Positions 7,073-19,056 of a DNA stretch of 64,000 nt are shown piece after piece. A program made the position numbers and the translations under genes. Source of the DNA: an uncultured Acidobacteriia bacterium (GTDB taxonomy: Bacteria > Acidobacteriota > Terriglobia > Bryobacterales > Bryobacteraceae); assembly GCA_903925975.1 (NCBI GenBank), contig CAIYHG010000093.1, forward strand, positions 1-64,000, in the 5' to 3' direction. The first letter of the stretch is position 1; the number at the start of each line of letters is the position of its first letter. Below the pieces are notes generated by a model. It made no database searches and was not told the DNA's origin. It was given only the letters and a program-made list of their open reading frames with translations.

Positions 7073-8107
7073 GGCGCGGGCGGGGGATAGAGCGGCCGTT
7101 TCGAAGCGTGGGGCCACTGGCCCGAAGAAGTCGCCGATCCGTTCGAGCGTCCTATCGGGTTCGTCCTCCAGGCGGCGGTCCACCACTGCGACCGTAGCTT
7201 GGACGGCCGAGCGGACGTTACCGTTTTCCCCGGCGCAGACGTAGAAGCCCGATAGCGTTTCCGCGATGCGCTTCGCCAGAGCCATGGCTTCGGGGCGCGT
7301 CAGGGTCAGCTTGGCCACGAAGAGCTCCGAATCCCAACGCGCCAGCACGGCGTCGGGCGGAAGGCTTGACCGCAGGCGCTTGGCTACGCTAGCGGCCAAT
7401 TCGAGCGACGTGGCGTCGCCAAACGTCCGGGTGGCCGCATCCACGCCGGCCGCGCGCAGAAGAAGAAGCGAATAGTTCTCCGGCCCCGCGGCGCGGATGC
7501 AAGCGGCGAATTCTTCCCGGGTAAGCAGGGAACTCATACTCTCTGCCAGCGCGGCGCGCTCCAGGGCGTCGATGCGATTGTGGAGCATGCGGATTTCCAC
7601 CTGGAACTGGGAGATGGTGAGCCGGTGCTGCTTCCGCATGTCCTCGACTGTTTGTTCCACGCCATCCGCTGTTTCGAGGATCACGGTCCGTATCAGGGCC
7701 GATTCCGTGGACGAGGCCACATCCCTCAAACGATTCAATCCGCCGCGCAGCCGCGCTTCGTTTTCGCCTTCCCCCTGGGCCAGGCTTTCCACTATTTCTT
7801 CGAGCGCGCGAACGGAACTGGATAGCTCCTCCTTGATGTTGGCGATGTATTTGCCGGCTTTATTCCGGTAATCCCGCAACAGCTCCCGCAGGGCTCCCTG
7901 GCTAGCCTGCAGTGGGGCTAACTCGCCGCCCGCGGCGGAGCGCGCCAGCGCCTCCAAATCACGGCGGTAGGGCGCGGTGATGCCTTCCTCAAGGTCGATG
8001 GCGTAGCGGGCCGCGTCCCGGACGGCAGTTACGTAGCAATCGAGCGTGATCTGCCGCAGCCGGTGCGCGCGTTCCAGTTCTGCGAGCGAGTCGCGAATCG
8101 ATATCAT
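7070..8107 (-). CDS. Degenerate GGDEF-domain protein with N-terminal coiled coil
   Basis: The 345-residue protein has a long helical, probably coiled-coil region (residues about 1-190, Glu/Arg/Leu-rich) followed by a domain with the layout of a GGDEF diguanylate cyclase: SLLTREEFAACI, then ENYSLLLLRAAG, and VLARWDSELFVAKL in place of the signature. The signature loop reads DSELF instead of GGDEF, so cyclase activity is unlikely. No transmembrane helix is seen. Its place upstream of flbD-motAB suggests a regulatory or scaffold role in motility; that is inference. Confidence 0.7.
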   Translation of the reverse strand: MISIRDSLAELERAHRLRQITLDCYVTAVRDAARYAIDLEEGITAPYRRDLEALARSAAGGELAPLQASQGALRELLRDYRNKAGKYIANIKEELSSSVRALEEIVESLAQGEGENEARLRGGLNRLRDVASSTESALIRTVILETADGVEQTVEDMRKQHRLTISQFQVEIRMLHNRIDALERAALAESMSSLLTREEFAACIRAAGPENYSLLLLRAAGVDAATRTFGDATSLELAASVAKRLRSSLPPDAVLARWDSELFVAKLTLTRPEAMALAKRIAETLSGFYVCAGENGNVRSAVQATVAVVDRRLEDEPDRTLERIGDFFGPVAPRFETAALSPARA

Positions 8108-8238
8108 TCTTGCACTCCGTCGGACAACATATCGGCGTGAGCGCAGGTTTTCAGCAGAGATTATTCGTTTGACGCAGTAGAAAGTTCACGGGCGCGAGAG
8201 GTGGTGGCACGGGAGCGGAAATCGGATCACAATAGGTT

Positions 8239-8430
8239 GTGGCTCACGATCCGAAGCTAAGGCGAAAAGTGGTGCACCACTGCCCTGCCTGTGGCGACAA
8301 TACCGAGATCTACCGCGAGGAACCCCGGTTTGGGGATGCGCTCCTGTGGCTCTTCCGCCGCTTCCCCTATCGCTGTCGAAAATGCGATCGGCGGTTTTAC
8401 GACCGGTCAGCGTCGGGGAATCACGATTAG
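8239..8430 (+). CDS. Small zinc-ribbon protein
   Basis: This 63-residue basic protein starts at GTG and has two CxxC pairs, CPAC at residues 15-18 and CRKC at 46-49, the usual arrangement of a zinc ribbon. Between them lies an aromatic/Arg-rich segment (ALLWLFRRFPYR). I recognise no named family. It ends 49 bases before lexA on the same strand. Confidence 0.55.
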   Translation: MAHDPKLRRKVVHHCPACGDNTEIYREEPRFGDALLWLFRRFPYRCRKCDRRFYDRSASGNHD

Positions 8431-8479
8431 CGCTTGATTTTCTCTTTTTGTTCTCCCACAATGAAGAGCAGAGGCTGGA

Positions 8480-9103
8480 ATGGCGCTTACCAGGCGGCAG
8501 AAGCAGGTGCTCGACTTCATCGCCCAGTTTGGGGACGATAACGGGTACTGCCCGAGCTACGACGAGATCGCACGCGGGTTGAACCTCGCTTCCTTGGCCA
8601 CGGTCCACAAGCACATCGCGGCGTTGACGTCCAAGAACTACCTGAAGCGCGGATTCAACCAGAGCCGCTCGCTCGAACTGGCGCCGAAATACGTGCAGGA
8701 GCAGCGCCGCTCGAAACGCGCCGCTCTGGAGATCCCTCTTGCAGGCCGGATTGCAGCCGGCGCCCCGGTGGAGGGGCTGGAACGGCGCGAAACGCTCAAT
8801 CTGGGCGATTTCACTGCCGACGGGAACGCCTTCGCGCTCGAAGTGCGTGGCGATTCCATGATTGAAGACTGCATCTGCGACGGCGACATGGCGATCCTGT
8901 CGCCGGTTACCGAAGTGCGTGATGGGGATATCGTAGCCGCACTGCTTTCGGGTTCCGATACCACGCTGAAGCGGATCTACCGGGAGCCGGGAGATATGAT
9001 CCGCTTGCAGCCGGCGAATTCGGGGATGTCTCCGATCAGGGTTCGTGCGAGCGACGTGCGGGTTCAGGGACGTCTGCTTGCGGTTCTACGCAGGTACCGG
9101 TAG
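8480..9103 (+). CDS. lexA: SOS response repressor LexA
   Basis: LexA represses DNA-repair genes and cleaves itself when RecA filaments form. The 207-residue protein has an N-terminal winged helix (LTRRQKQVLDFI, then GYCPSYDEIA and SLATVHKHI) and a C-terminal S24 peptidase domain. The cleavage bond is A93-G94 in GRIAAGAP, and the catalytic residues are S126 (RGDSMIED) and K164 (TTLKRIYRE). I could not identify a confident LexA operator upstream. Confidence 0.95.
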   Translation: MALTRRQKQVLDFIAQFGDDNGYCPSYDEIARGLNLASLATVHKHIAALTSKNYLKRGFNQSRSLELAPKYVQEQRRSKRAALEIPLAGRIAAGAPVEGLERRETLNLGDFTADGNAFALEVRGDSMIEDCICDGDMAILSPVTEVRDGDIVAALLSGSDTTLKRIYREPGDMIRLQPANSGMSPIRVRASDVRVQGRLLAVLRRYR

Positions 9104-9109
9104 AGCCGG

Positions 9110-9382
9110 TCAGGCGGAAGCGGCGATTTGGCGGCTGCGGAGTTCGCTTTCGGCGCGAAGCCAGTCCTCTTCAGGGCATCCCGCGGCGAAGCCGCGTTTC
9201 TCCCAATAGTGGTATGCCAACCGGGCGATCTCCTCGGGAACTGGTTCCGAAGAGACGGTCCGCGGCTGCGCCGCCTTTATTTCGGCGCCGGGCGCGTTTA
9301 CGCGCCGGTGGGCGCTTCGCTTGGGCGCAAGACTTGCTCCGGATGCCAAATTGCCGCTATCGGCAGTGCGTTTTCTAGCCAT
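9110..9382 (-). CDS. DUF2934-domain protein
   Basis: The C-terminal 40 residues (EEIARLAYHYWEKRGF, then CPEEDWLRAESELR) match DUF2934, a short helical domain of unknown function common in acidobacteria and proteobacteria. The first 45 residues are basic, Ala/Arg-rich and probably disordered. It is convergent with lexA, with six bases between the stops. No function can be assigned. Confidence 0.7.
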   Translation of the reverse strand: MARKRTADSGNLASGASLAPKRSAHRRVNAPGAEIKAAQPRTVSSEPVPEEIARLAYHYWEKRGFAAGCPEEDWLRAESELRSRQIAASA

Positions 9383-9727
9383 ATTTCTGAGTGCTTCCTC
9401 TCTGGTGATAGGTCTATTTTAGCGCGCGTCCGGGAGGCAGCCGATTGAAACTACTTATAGAGGGGATCGAAAAAGTACGATAACGGCCTCCGGCGCCTTT
9501 GCGCCAGCCCGAGCCCGCAGAGCATTATCCCGGGGTTAAACTCGCTGGCGACCACGCCGATCAACCAGGCATAGATGGGAACCACGCCCGGAACGGGCCG
9601 CGGCCAAAGAGTCCGCGCGGGATACGGGCAGCCAACGGAAAGCGCCGGGAGCAGGGCCGTCTGGTTGACTGGTCTTCTTCCTGATGCTAGCCTGTTCTTC
9701 TAAATCTCTCATCCTTAAGTTAATCGC
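9383..9727. other. Intergenic region upstream of the atp operon
   Basis: No protein-like frame is seen. It should hold the start of the divergent DUF2934 transcript and the atp promoter. The best candidate is TTGACT at 9665-9670 with TAGCCT at 9688-9693, which is weak. There is little Shine-Dalgarno sequence before the first atp gene. Confidence 0.35.
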
Positions 9728-10177
9728 ATGGAAGCCACGCTACACGCGCTGGGTGGAATACTGCTAAGGGCGGTGCCGACATTCCTGTTGGTGCTTTTGC
9801 TCAACTTCTATCTGAAGAGCGTTTTCTTCAAGCCCCTTCAAAAGATTTTCGACGAGCGCTACCGCGTCACCGAAGGCGCCCGCAAGCTCGCCGAACAAAG
9901 CATGGAACGCGCGGCGGCCAAGGCGGCGGAGTATGAGGCAGCCATGCGCGCGGCCAGGGCCGAGGTGTATAAGGGGCAGGAACAAGCGCACGCGGCGCAG
10001 CAGGAGCGGCGCGCCGCCGAGCTGACGGCGGCCAGGCAGCGGGCCGAGGCCATGGTGAAGCAGGCCAAGGCGGAACTGGCGGCGGACGCCGAAGCGGCCA
10101 AGGGCGCCCTCGGGCGCGATGCCGAACTCCTTGCGGTGCGTATTGCCGAGGCTCTTCTGCGCCGGAGCGCGGCATGA
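9728..10177 (+). CDS. ATP synthase F0 subunit b-type (first copy)
   Basis: This 149-residue peripheral-stalk subunit has one N-terminal membrane helix (AVPTFLLVLLLNFYLKSVFF, residues about 15-34) followed by a long Ala/Glu/Arg-rich coiled coil. The FFKPLQKIFDERYR stretch after the helix is typical of b subunits. It overlaps the next gene, also b-type, by four bases, so this operon encodes a b/b' pair. Which of the two is b' is uncertain. Confidence 0.85.
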   Translation: MEATLHALGGILLRAVPTFLLVLLLNFYLKSVFFKPLQKIFDERYRVTEGARKLAEQSMERAAAKAAEYEAAMRAARAEVYKGQEQAHAAQQERRAAELTAARQRAEAMVKQAKAELAADAEAAKGALGRDAELLAVRIAEALLRRSAA

Positions 10178-10782
10178 GACTGCTTCCATCGGTAATTCTG
10201 ATCGCCGGCCTGGCCGTGGCGGTTCCGGCGGGCTTCGCCCAGGAATCGAAACCAGCCGAAGGCGCGGCGCCGGCGGAGAAACACGAAGGCGGTTCGGGCG
10301 GCGAAGAGGGCGGGATGACGGGCTGGAAGTGGGCCAACTTCCTAGTGCTCGCCGGCGGATTGGGCTATCTGGCCAAGAAGAACGGCGGGGCGTTCTTCGA
10401 CTCCCGGTTGAAGCAGATCGGCAAGGATATCGAGAGCGCGTCGGCGCTTCGGGAGGAAGCCGAGGCTAGGGCGGCGGAAATCGACCGGCGCATGGCCCGT
10501 CTCGATGCGGACATCAAGGCTCTGCGAGAGGAAGCGCGGCAGGAAGCCGAGGCGGAAAAGCAGAGCGTCGCTCATCAGACCGAAAGCGAGATGCAGAAGA
10601 TCCAGGCGCACGCGGAGCAGGAGATTGCCGCCGCGGCCAAGGCGGCCCGCATGGAATTGCAGCGCTACTCGGCGCACCTGGCGGTGGATCTGGCGAAGCG
10701 GAAGATCGAGGCGCGCATGACTCCGGAGACGCAGGAGGCGCTGGTGGAAGGCTTCGAACGCGATCTGGGAGGCCCGGCTTAG
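10174..10782 (+). CDS. atpF: ATP synthase F0 subunit b-type (second copy) with signal-peptide-like N-terminus
   Basis: The 202-residue protein has a hydrophobic N-terminus resembling a cleavable signal (LLPSVILIAGLAVAVPAGFA), a Gly/Glu-rich linker, a second hydrophobic stretch (WANFLVLAGGLGYLA, about residues 53-67) and a long charged coiled coil. Ordinary b subunits have about 160 residues and a single N-terminal anchor. The extra N-terminal segment suggests two membrane passages or a processed leader. The next gene, atpH, begins 19 bases downstream. Confidence 0.85.
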   Translation: MRLLPSVILIAGLAVAVPAGFAQESKPAEGAAPAEKHEGGSGGEEGGMTGWKWANFLVLAGGLGYLAKKNGGAFFDSRLKQIGKDIESASALREEAEARAAEIDRRMARLDADIKALREEARQEAEAEKQSVAHQTESEMQKIQAHAEQEIAAAAKAARMELQRYSAHLAVDLAKRKIEARMTPETQEALVEGFERDLGGPA

Positions 10783-10801
10783 CCGGCGCGGACTTGCTGA
10801 C

Positions 10802-11359
10802 ATGACACTCTCCTCGGTAGTAAAGCGATACGCCGACGCTCTGGCCGACGTGGTGACCCAACCCGGCTCAGCGCTGAGCGCGCAGGATGCCGTGGCGGAA
10901 TTGCGGGCCTTCAACGCCACGATGCAGGACTCGAAGGGCCTGCGCGAAGCGCTGGCCACTCCCGCGGTGCCGAACAGCCGCAAGAAGGCCGTGGTGGAGC
11001 GGGTAGGCAAGGCGTTGGGCATTTCGCGGATTACGCGCAACTTCCTGTTTGTGCTGGTGGATCACAGGCGGATGGAGTTGCTCGACGAAGTGGTGCAGAG
11101 CCTCGAAATCAGCGTGGACGAGCGGCTGGGTTTCGCGCGCGCCGACGTATCGGCGCCGCGGGAATTGAACGACGCGCGGCGCGCCTCTCTCAACGCGCGG
11201 CTGGAGCGGCTTACGGGCAAACGCATCCGCATGAAGATCGCCGTGGACCAATCGCTGATCGGCGGCGTGGTGGCGAGAATCGGGTCCACCGTTTACGACG
11301 GTTCGGTACGCGGGCAACTGGAATCGCTGGAGCGCCGTCTGGGCGCGGAAGGCAACTAG
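10802..11359 (+). CDS. atpH: ATP synthase F1 subunit delta
   Basis: Delta links the F1 head to the b stalk. The 185-residue length and the pattern of an N-terminal helical domain ([13 protein letters not shown]) with a C-terminal signature near residues 140-165 ([20 protein letters not shown]) match the OSCP/delta family. It begins 19 bases after the second b subunit and ends ten bases before atpA, with GGAAG in the gap acting as the atpA ribosome binding site. Confidence 0.93.
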   Translation: MTLSSVVKRYADALADVVTQPGSALSAQDAVAELRAFNATMQDSKGLREALATPAVPNSRKKAVVERVGKALGISRITRNFLFVLVDHRRMELLDEVVQSLEISVDERLGFARADVSAPRELNDARRASLNARLERLTGKRIRMKIAVDQSLIGGVVARIGSTVYDGSVRGQLESLERRLGAEGN

Positions 11360-11369
11360 GAAGAGATCT

Positions 11370-15247
<3,878 letters not shown>

Positions 15248-15249
15248 CA

Positions 15250-15654
15250 ATGGCGGAATCGATCGAACTCGAAGTGGCGACGCCCGAGCGCGAACTGGTG
15301 CGCGAGCAGGTGGAGTCGGCGCAGATCCCGGCGAAGGAAGGCTACCTCGGGATTCTGCCCGGCCATGCGCCGCTAGTGGGGCAACTGGGCGCGGGATGCC
15401 TGAGCTATAAGGCCGCAGGCCGCAACCGGTCTCTGGCTGTGGCGGGTGGCTTCATAGAAGTGCTGCCTGACCGTGTCCGCGTGCTCGCCGACGTCGCCGA
15501 ACGCGCCGAGGAGATCGACGTACCGAGGGCCCAGGTCGCGCTGAAGCGTGCCACGGACCTGATGGCCGACCCCAACTCCGGCGTTGACCCCGCCGAAATC
15601 AAAGCCGCGGTGGATCGCGCTAACGCGCGCATCGCGGCCGCCGAGCAACGGTAG
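15250..15654 (+). CDS. atpC: ATP synthase F1 subunit epsilon
   Basis: Epsilon sits on gamma and modulates ATPase activity. The 134-residue protein has the N-terminal beta-sandwich (ELEVATPERELVREQVES, then IPAKEGYLGILPGHAPL) and a C-terminal helical hairpin rich in Ala/Glu/Arg. It ends the atp cluster. No atpB (a) or atpE (c) gene lies before or after the seven genes, so the proton channel must be encoded elsewhere. Confidence 0.93.
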   Translation: MAESIELEVATPERELVREQVESAQIPAKEGYLGILPGHAPLVGQLGAGCLSYKAAGRNRSLAVAGGFIEVLPDRVRVLADVAERAEEIDVPRAQVALKRATDLMADPNSGVDPAEIKAAVDRANARIAAAEQR

Positions 15655-15862
15655 CGGCGGCGCGGCGGGCCGGCGCGCTCAAATCGCTTGCGCCGTTCTT
15701 GCGCGGGCTGTTCATGGAGCGTCCTCGTAAGCGCGCGGGTGGTGTTTAAGAACACCCTTCATGCTGCGAAATGAAGTGGGGGTTTGCGGCTTTCAAACCC
15801 AGGGCAGGCCAGGAGGCCTACCCCACTGCAACCTATCTTCGGCGCAGTTCTGCCTGCGGTGC

Positions 15863-15893
15863 TACAATCATTCTGACTAGACTAGTCAGAATG
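15863..15893 (+). promoter_or_regulatory. Promoter -10 and palindromic operator of the toxin-antitoxin operon
   Basis: TACAAT at 15863-15868 is a good -10 element. It abuts a perfect palindrome with 12-base arms and a one-base centre: CATTCTGACTAG at 15869-15880 and CTAGTCAGAATG at 15882-15893. The palindrome covers the expected transcription start and touches the ribosome binding site GGAGG (15893-15897). This is the usual place for autoregulation by a Phd/YefM-type antitoxin. No good -35 is seen. Confidence 0.7.
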
Positions 15894-15902
15894 GAGGCCC
15901 GC

Positions 15903-16220
15903 ATGAGCACGAAACAGGGCCGGCCTTCCCGCCGGAAAATAGATCCGGAGCATCCGGCAGTCCAGAAGGAATGGCAACTTCAAGAGGCTAAGGCGCGCTT
16001 CAGTGAAGTGTTTCGCATGGCTCGCGAGCGCGGTCCGCAACGCGTAACCAAGCACGGCAGAACGGCCGTAGTGGTGCTTCCGGCCGAGGAGTATGAACGC
16101 CTCTTCCGTTCTAAGGCGCACCAGGGAAGCCTCGCGCAATTCTTCGCCAATTCACCGCTCGCTGGTTCGGGTATCCAACTGGATCGGCAGCGCGATTTCG
16201 GAAGGGCGATTGACTTGTGA
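15903..16220 (+). CDS. Type II antitoxin, Phd/YefM family
   Basis: The antitoxin neutralises the PIN toxin encoded next and represses the operon. The 105-residue protein has the Phd/YefM DNA-binding fold signature: LQEAKARFSEVFRMARERGP, then QRVTKHGRTAVVVLPAEEYERL (about residues 24-65). The C-terminal 35 residues are the likely toxin-binding tail. I chose the ATG at 15903 because GGAGG lies five bases upstream; the ATG at 15891 lies inside the operator palindrome. It overlaps the toxin by four bases (GTGA). Confidence 0.85.
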   Translation: MSTKQGRPSRRKIDPEHPAVQKEWQLQEAKARFSEVFRMARERGPQRVTKHGRTAVVVLPAEEYERLFRSKAHQGSLAQFFANSPLAGSGIQLDRQRDFGRAIDL

Positions 16221-16639
16221 GCGGCTTCCTGCTGGATACCAACGTCATTTCCGAACTGGTCAAACCCAAACCCGATGAGGGCGTGCTTCGCTGGATCGAG
16301 GAAACGGATGAATCGCTTCTATTCCTAAGCGTGCTCGCACTTGGCGAAATCAGGAATGGAATCGAGCGTCTGCGCGCGGGCCGGCGCAGGTGGCAATTGG
16401 AATCGTGGCTCCAGACGGATCTCCGCTCACGCTTTCAGGATCGAATTTTGCCGATTCACGAAGCCATCGCGGATCGATGGGGCGCCATTTCGGCTGCCGC
16501 CGCGGCCAAAGGCAAGCCGGTACCGGTTATCGACGGCCTCCTCGCGGCAACGGCATTGCACCATAACCTGACGCTCGTTACCAGAAACGGCTCGGATGTC
16601 GCCGGAACCGGTGTTCCGACAGTAAATCCCTGGACGTAA
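16217..16639 (+). CDS. Type II toxin, PIN-domain ribonuclease (VapC/FitB-like)
   Basis: PIN toxins cut RNA using a metal held by clustered acidic residues. The 140-residue protein has D7 (FLLDTNVISEL), E44 (LGEIRNGIERL), D106 (VIDGLLAATA) and D127, the expected set. VIDGLLAATALHHNLTLVTRN is the typical third motif, here from residue 104. The start is GTG at 16217, overlapping the antitoxin stop. The pair sits between atpC and an unrelated minus-strand gene, as mobile toxin-antitoxin modules often do. Confidence 0.88.
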   Translation: MSGFLLDTNVISELVKPKPDEGVLRWIEETDESLLFLSVLALGEIRNGIERLRAGRRRWQLESWLQTDLRSRFQDRILPIHEAIADRWGAISAAAAAKGKPVPVIDGLLAATALHHNLTLVTRNGSDVAGTGVPTVNPWT

Positions 16640-16698
16640 GAGCCGCCCGATCTTCGCCTGGATCACTCACTAAAAAGCCGGGTCGAAGCACAGGCGGC

Positions 16699-17751
16699 TT
16701 ACGGGTGCGTGAACTCGTTGGCGTGCGGAATCAGGTCGAAGTAGACTCGCTCAGAGAGATTCGTAGACCAGTGGCCCGTCGCCTGCGCTACGGCGTATGC
16801 GGCCAGGAAGATTGCGGCTACTCCGGCGGCGAAGGCCCAGGCTGGGGCGGCCTTGCGTTTGGGGCCACTCATTAGGAGCGCGCCCGCTGCGGGACATTCC
16901 GCGACGCACTGGAGGCAGCCAGTGCACTCGGCCGACCGGATGGTTACCAGGCGATCCACGGGTAGAGCCGACGGACACGCTTTGGCGCATTTGGAGCAAT
17001 CGATGCAGAGATCGGGATCGCGGCGGATGCGTAGCGGGCTTGCGAGCGAGAGAATCCCCATCAGCGCGCCGTAAGGGCATAGATAGCGGCACCAGAAGTT
17101 CTGAACCAGCAGAGAGGCGGCCACCAGCAGGACCATCACGGCCAGCCCCGTGGCCCCCAGATAGCGGAAGAAGTTGAGCATCTTCACGTCGGCCACGATG
17201 CCGTACGGGCCGTCCAGAAACGCGCGGATGGCAACTGCGGACATCGATGCCACGGCGTAAAGAAACAGGCCCATCAGCAGGTACTTCAGGCTGCGCAACG
17301 CGAGATCTAGGCCGCGCGGCAGCCGGAAGGTGCGTTTGAAGATCCGCTCGCCGGCCCGCCAGAGGTATTCGGAGATCGTCCCGACCGGGCAAAGCCAGCC
17401 GCAGAAGCTCTTGCGAAAAACCCACGACATCCCCACGAATGCGAGCAGGAGAAACAGCCCGGCCGCGTGCATCCGGGGAAGTTCGCCGGTGGCCAGGAAG
17501 GCTTTCAAATTCATGAGGGAGGCTATGGGCAGCCAGCCCTCGATGCCTGCCGGGCGGCTGGCCGGAACGCCGCGGCCGCCGGTTTCGTAGTAGCGGACGA
17601 ACAGATAGAATTGGGCGGCGATCCAGACGTTCAGCGCCAGAAATGCCAGTTGAAAGGTGCGCCGCAGGGCCTGGGATCTGTCCGGGGGCGCACGCCGAAC
17701 CAGCTTCTTCTTGTGGGGGGCGCTATGTTCGGGCGGTGCGGCGGCAACCAT
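16699..17751 (-). CDS. Membrane-bound 4Fe-4S polyferredoxin, NapH/CcoG-like
   Basis: The 350-residue protein has about five membrane helices, two cysteine pairs at membrane edges (SFCGWLCPVGT and FWCRYLCPYGA), and two classical 4Fe-4S motifs (CIDCSKCAKACP and CTGCLQCVAECP). This matches NapH, CcoG and YccM-type proteins that pass electrons between quinols and periplasmic or assembly partners. The ATG at 17751 has GGAG six bases upstream; a TTG at 17769 is less likely. Its electron partner cannot be named from the context. Confidence 0.82.
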   Translation of the reverse strand: MVAAAPPEHSAPHKKKLVRRAPPDRSQALRRTFQLAFLALNVWIAAQFYLFVRYYETGGRGVPASRPAGIEGWLPIASLMNLKAFLATGELPRMHAAGLFLLLAFVGMSWVFRKSFCGWLCPVGTISEYLWRAGERIFKRTFRLPRGLDLALRSLKYLLMGLFLYAVASMSAVAIRAFLDGPYGIVADVKMLNFFRYLGATGLAVMVLLVAASLLVQNFWCRYLCPYGALMGILSLASPLRIRRDPDLCIDCSKCAKACPSALPVDRLVTIRSAECTGCLQCVAECPAAGALLMSGPKRKAAPAWAFAAGVAAIFLAAYAVAQATGHWSTNLSERVYFDLIPHANEFTHP

Positions 17752-17806
17752 GGGGCACTCCGACTCCAAGGCTATCCCGTTGAGGCGGCGAAGGCAGTGA
17801 CCGGGG

Positions 17807-18478
17807 TCACACGGCTTTGGGCGACAGGCTCTTGCGCCATGCCGAATAGAGCTGCTCGCGCTCCCAGGCGCTCAGGGGGGTAGGGTCGGGCGCGGGCTCG
17901 TCTTCCAGGCAGTGGTTGTTCACGTAGCAATCCAACTTCTGCCGGAGGGCGGCGCGGCCCCGGTGCAGCCTGGTCTTGACGACGTCCGCGCTCACATCGA
18001 GTATCTGGGCCGTCTCCTCGGTGGAAAGCTCCTCAAGGTCGCGCAACAGCACCACGGAGCGATAGAGGGGCGGCAGCTCGGCGATGGCGCGGTCGAGCAC
18101 GGCGCGCAGTTCCGAGGTCAGGTAGCTGCGGTCGGGCGGTGGCTCGTCTCCGGAGACTTCCGTGCCGGGCGGCATGTCGTCTATTGACAGTTCCTGGGCG
18201 GGAGCGAAGACGCTCTTCCGGCGCTGCATGAGGCACGCATTCTTGGCGATGCGGAAGATCCACGAACGAACGCGCTCCGGCTCGCGTAAGCTTCCGAAGT
18301 GCTCGAAAGCATTGAAGAGGGCTTCCTGCGCCACTTCCTCGGCGTCTTCCGGGCGGCCGCACATGAGCCAGCTATAGTGGAAGACCTTCGAACGGAAATG
18401 CTCCACGAAGCGCTCGAAAGCCTGCGGCTCCCCGGCCAGCACGGCCCGCGCCAGATTTGTCTCGTCGTGCCTGTCCAC
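17807..18478 (-). CDS. RNA polymerase ECF-type sigma factor
   Basis: The 223-residue protein has region 2 (residues 25-85: EDAEEVAQEALFNAFEHF, then RSWIFRIAKNACL) and region 4 (residues 133-180: LPPLYRSVVLLRDLEELS, then VVKTRLHRGRAALRQKL). A C-terminal tail of about 40 residues with two cysteines follows. The start is GTG. It lies 55 bases upstream of the ferredoxin gene on the same strand. No anti-sigma gene is adjacent. Confidence 0.9.
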   Translation of the reverse strand: MDRHDETNLARAVLAGEPQAFERFVEHFRSKVFHYSWLMCGRPEDAEEVAQEALFNAFEHFGSLREPERVRSWIFRIAKNACLMQRRKSVFAPAQELSIDDMPPGTEVSGDEPPPDRSYLTSELRAVLDRAIAELPPLYRSVVLLRDLEELSTEETAQILDVSADVVKTRLHRGRAALRQKLDCYVNNHCLEDEPAPDPTPLSAWEREQLYSAWRKSLSPKAV

Positions 18479-18514
18479 GCCCCGATTGTAGCTTGGGGCA
18501 TGCGTCCGGCGCCG

Positions 18515-18916
18515 CTAGGCTATCGCAGGCATGCGCACGACGGTCTCGATGGCCGGAGCGTTGAGCAGGGTGTTGTGCACCAGACAAGCTTTCACCGAAC
18601 GGAGCACGCCGGCTTCGTGGGCTGGGTCGAGGCCGGGGACCGTCACCTCGATGCGGAAGGACCCCAGACGCGCGGGATGGGCGGCCTTCTCGGCCGAAAC
18701 CGTCACCTCGACGCCATTCGCCGGGAGACCCCGCGTTATCAAATACTGCACTGCGTAGAACTCGGCGCACGTGCCGAGGGAGACCAGCAGGAACTCGGGC
18801 GGCGACATGCCGTCATCCTCCCCGCCATTGGCCGGGGGCTGGTCGCAGATCACGCGGTGGCTGCGCGTGGACGCTTCAAACCGCATATTATCAAGCCGTT
18901 TAACCTTGATTTCCAT
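18515..18916 (-). CDS. OsmC-family peroxiredoxin-like protein
   Basis: OsmC/Ohr proteins reduce organic hydroperoxides with two cysteines. The 133-residue protein has C50 (VSLGTCAEFYAVQYL) and C111 (VKACLVHNTLL) at the expected positions, and a GGEDDGMSPPEFLL loop before the first. It looks closer to the OsmC/YhfA branch than to Ohr. It is upstream of the ECF sigma gene on the same strand, 36 bases apart, so a shared oxidative-stress role is possible but unproven. Confidence 0.85.
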   Translation of the reverse strand: MEIKVKRLDNMRFEASTRSHRVICDQPPANGGEDDGMSPPEFLLVSLGTCAEFYAVQYLITRGLPANGVEVTVSAEKAAHPARLGSFRIEVTVPGLDPAHEAGVLRSVKACLVHNTLLNAPAIETVVRMPAIA

Positions 18917-18991
18917 ATCCGAAACCTAAGATGCAGGATGCCTGCCGGTGGTGACTCGCGATTCCGCACAAACGTCGCGGGAAGGGGCTCC

Positions 18992-19021
18992 TTGACATAA
19001 CGAAGCGCCGTAATTTATTCT
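18992..19021 (+). promoter_or_regulatory. Sigma-70-type promoter upstream of the RsbW-like gene
   Basis: TTGACA at 18992-18997, an 18-base spacer and TATTCT at 19016-19021 form a good vegetative promoter. Its predicted start near 19028 leaves a leader of about 30 bases to the ATG at 19057, and argues against the TTG at 19033. Confidence 0.6.
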
Positions 19022-19056
19022 GACCATTCGACTTGGCTACATTCTTGGGTCCCTTT

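Noticed and set aside
8129-8136. GCCGATAT on the minus strand before the GGDEF-like gene as a sigma-28 promoter
   Set aside because: The -10 is plausible but no -35 element lies at the spacing seen in the other flagellar promoters.
9499-9684. 61-residue frame upstream of the atp operon
   Set aside because: No motif, no ribosome binding site and shadow-like composition.
15660-15770. Small hairpin GGTGTT/AACACC after atpC as a terminator
   Set aside because: The stem has only six base pairs and no T run follows.
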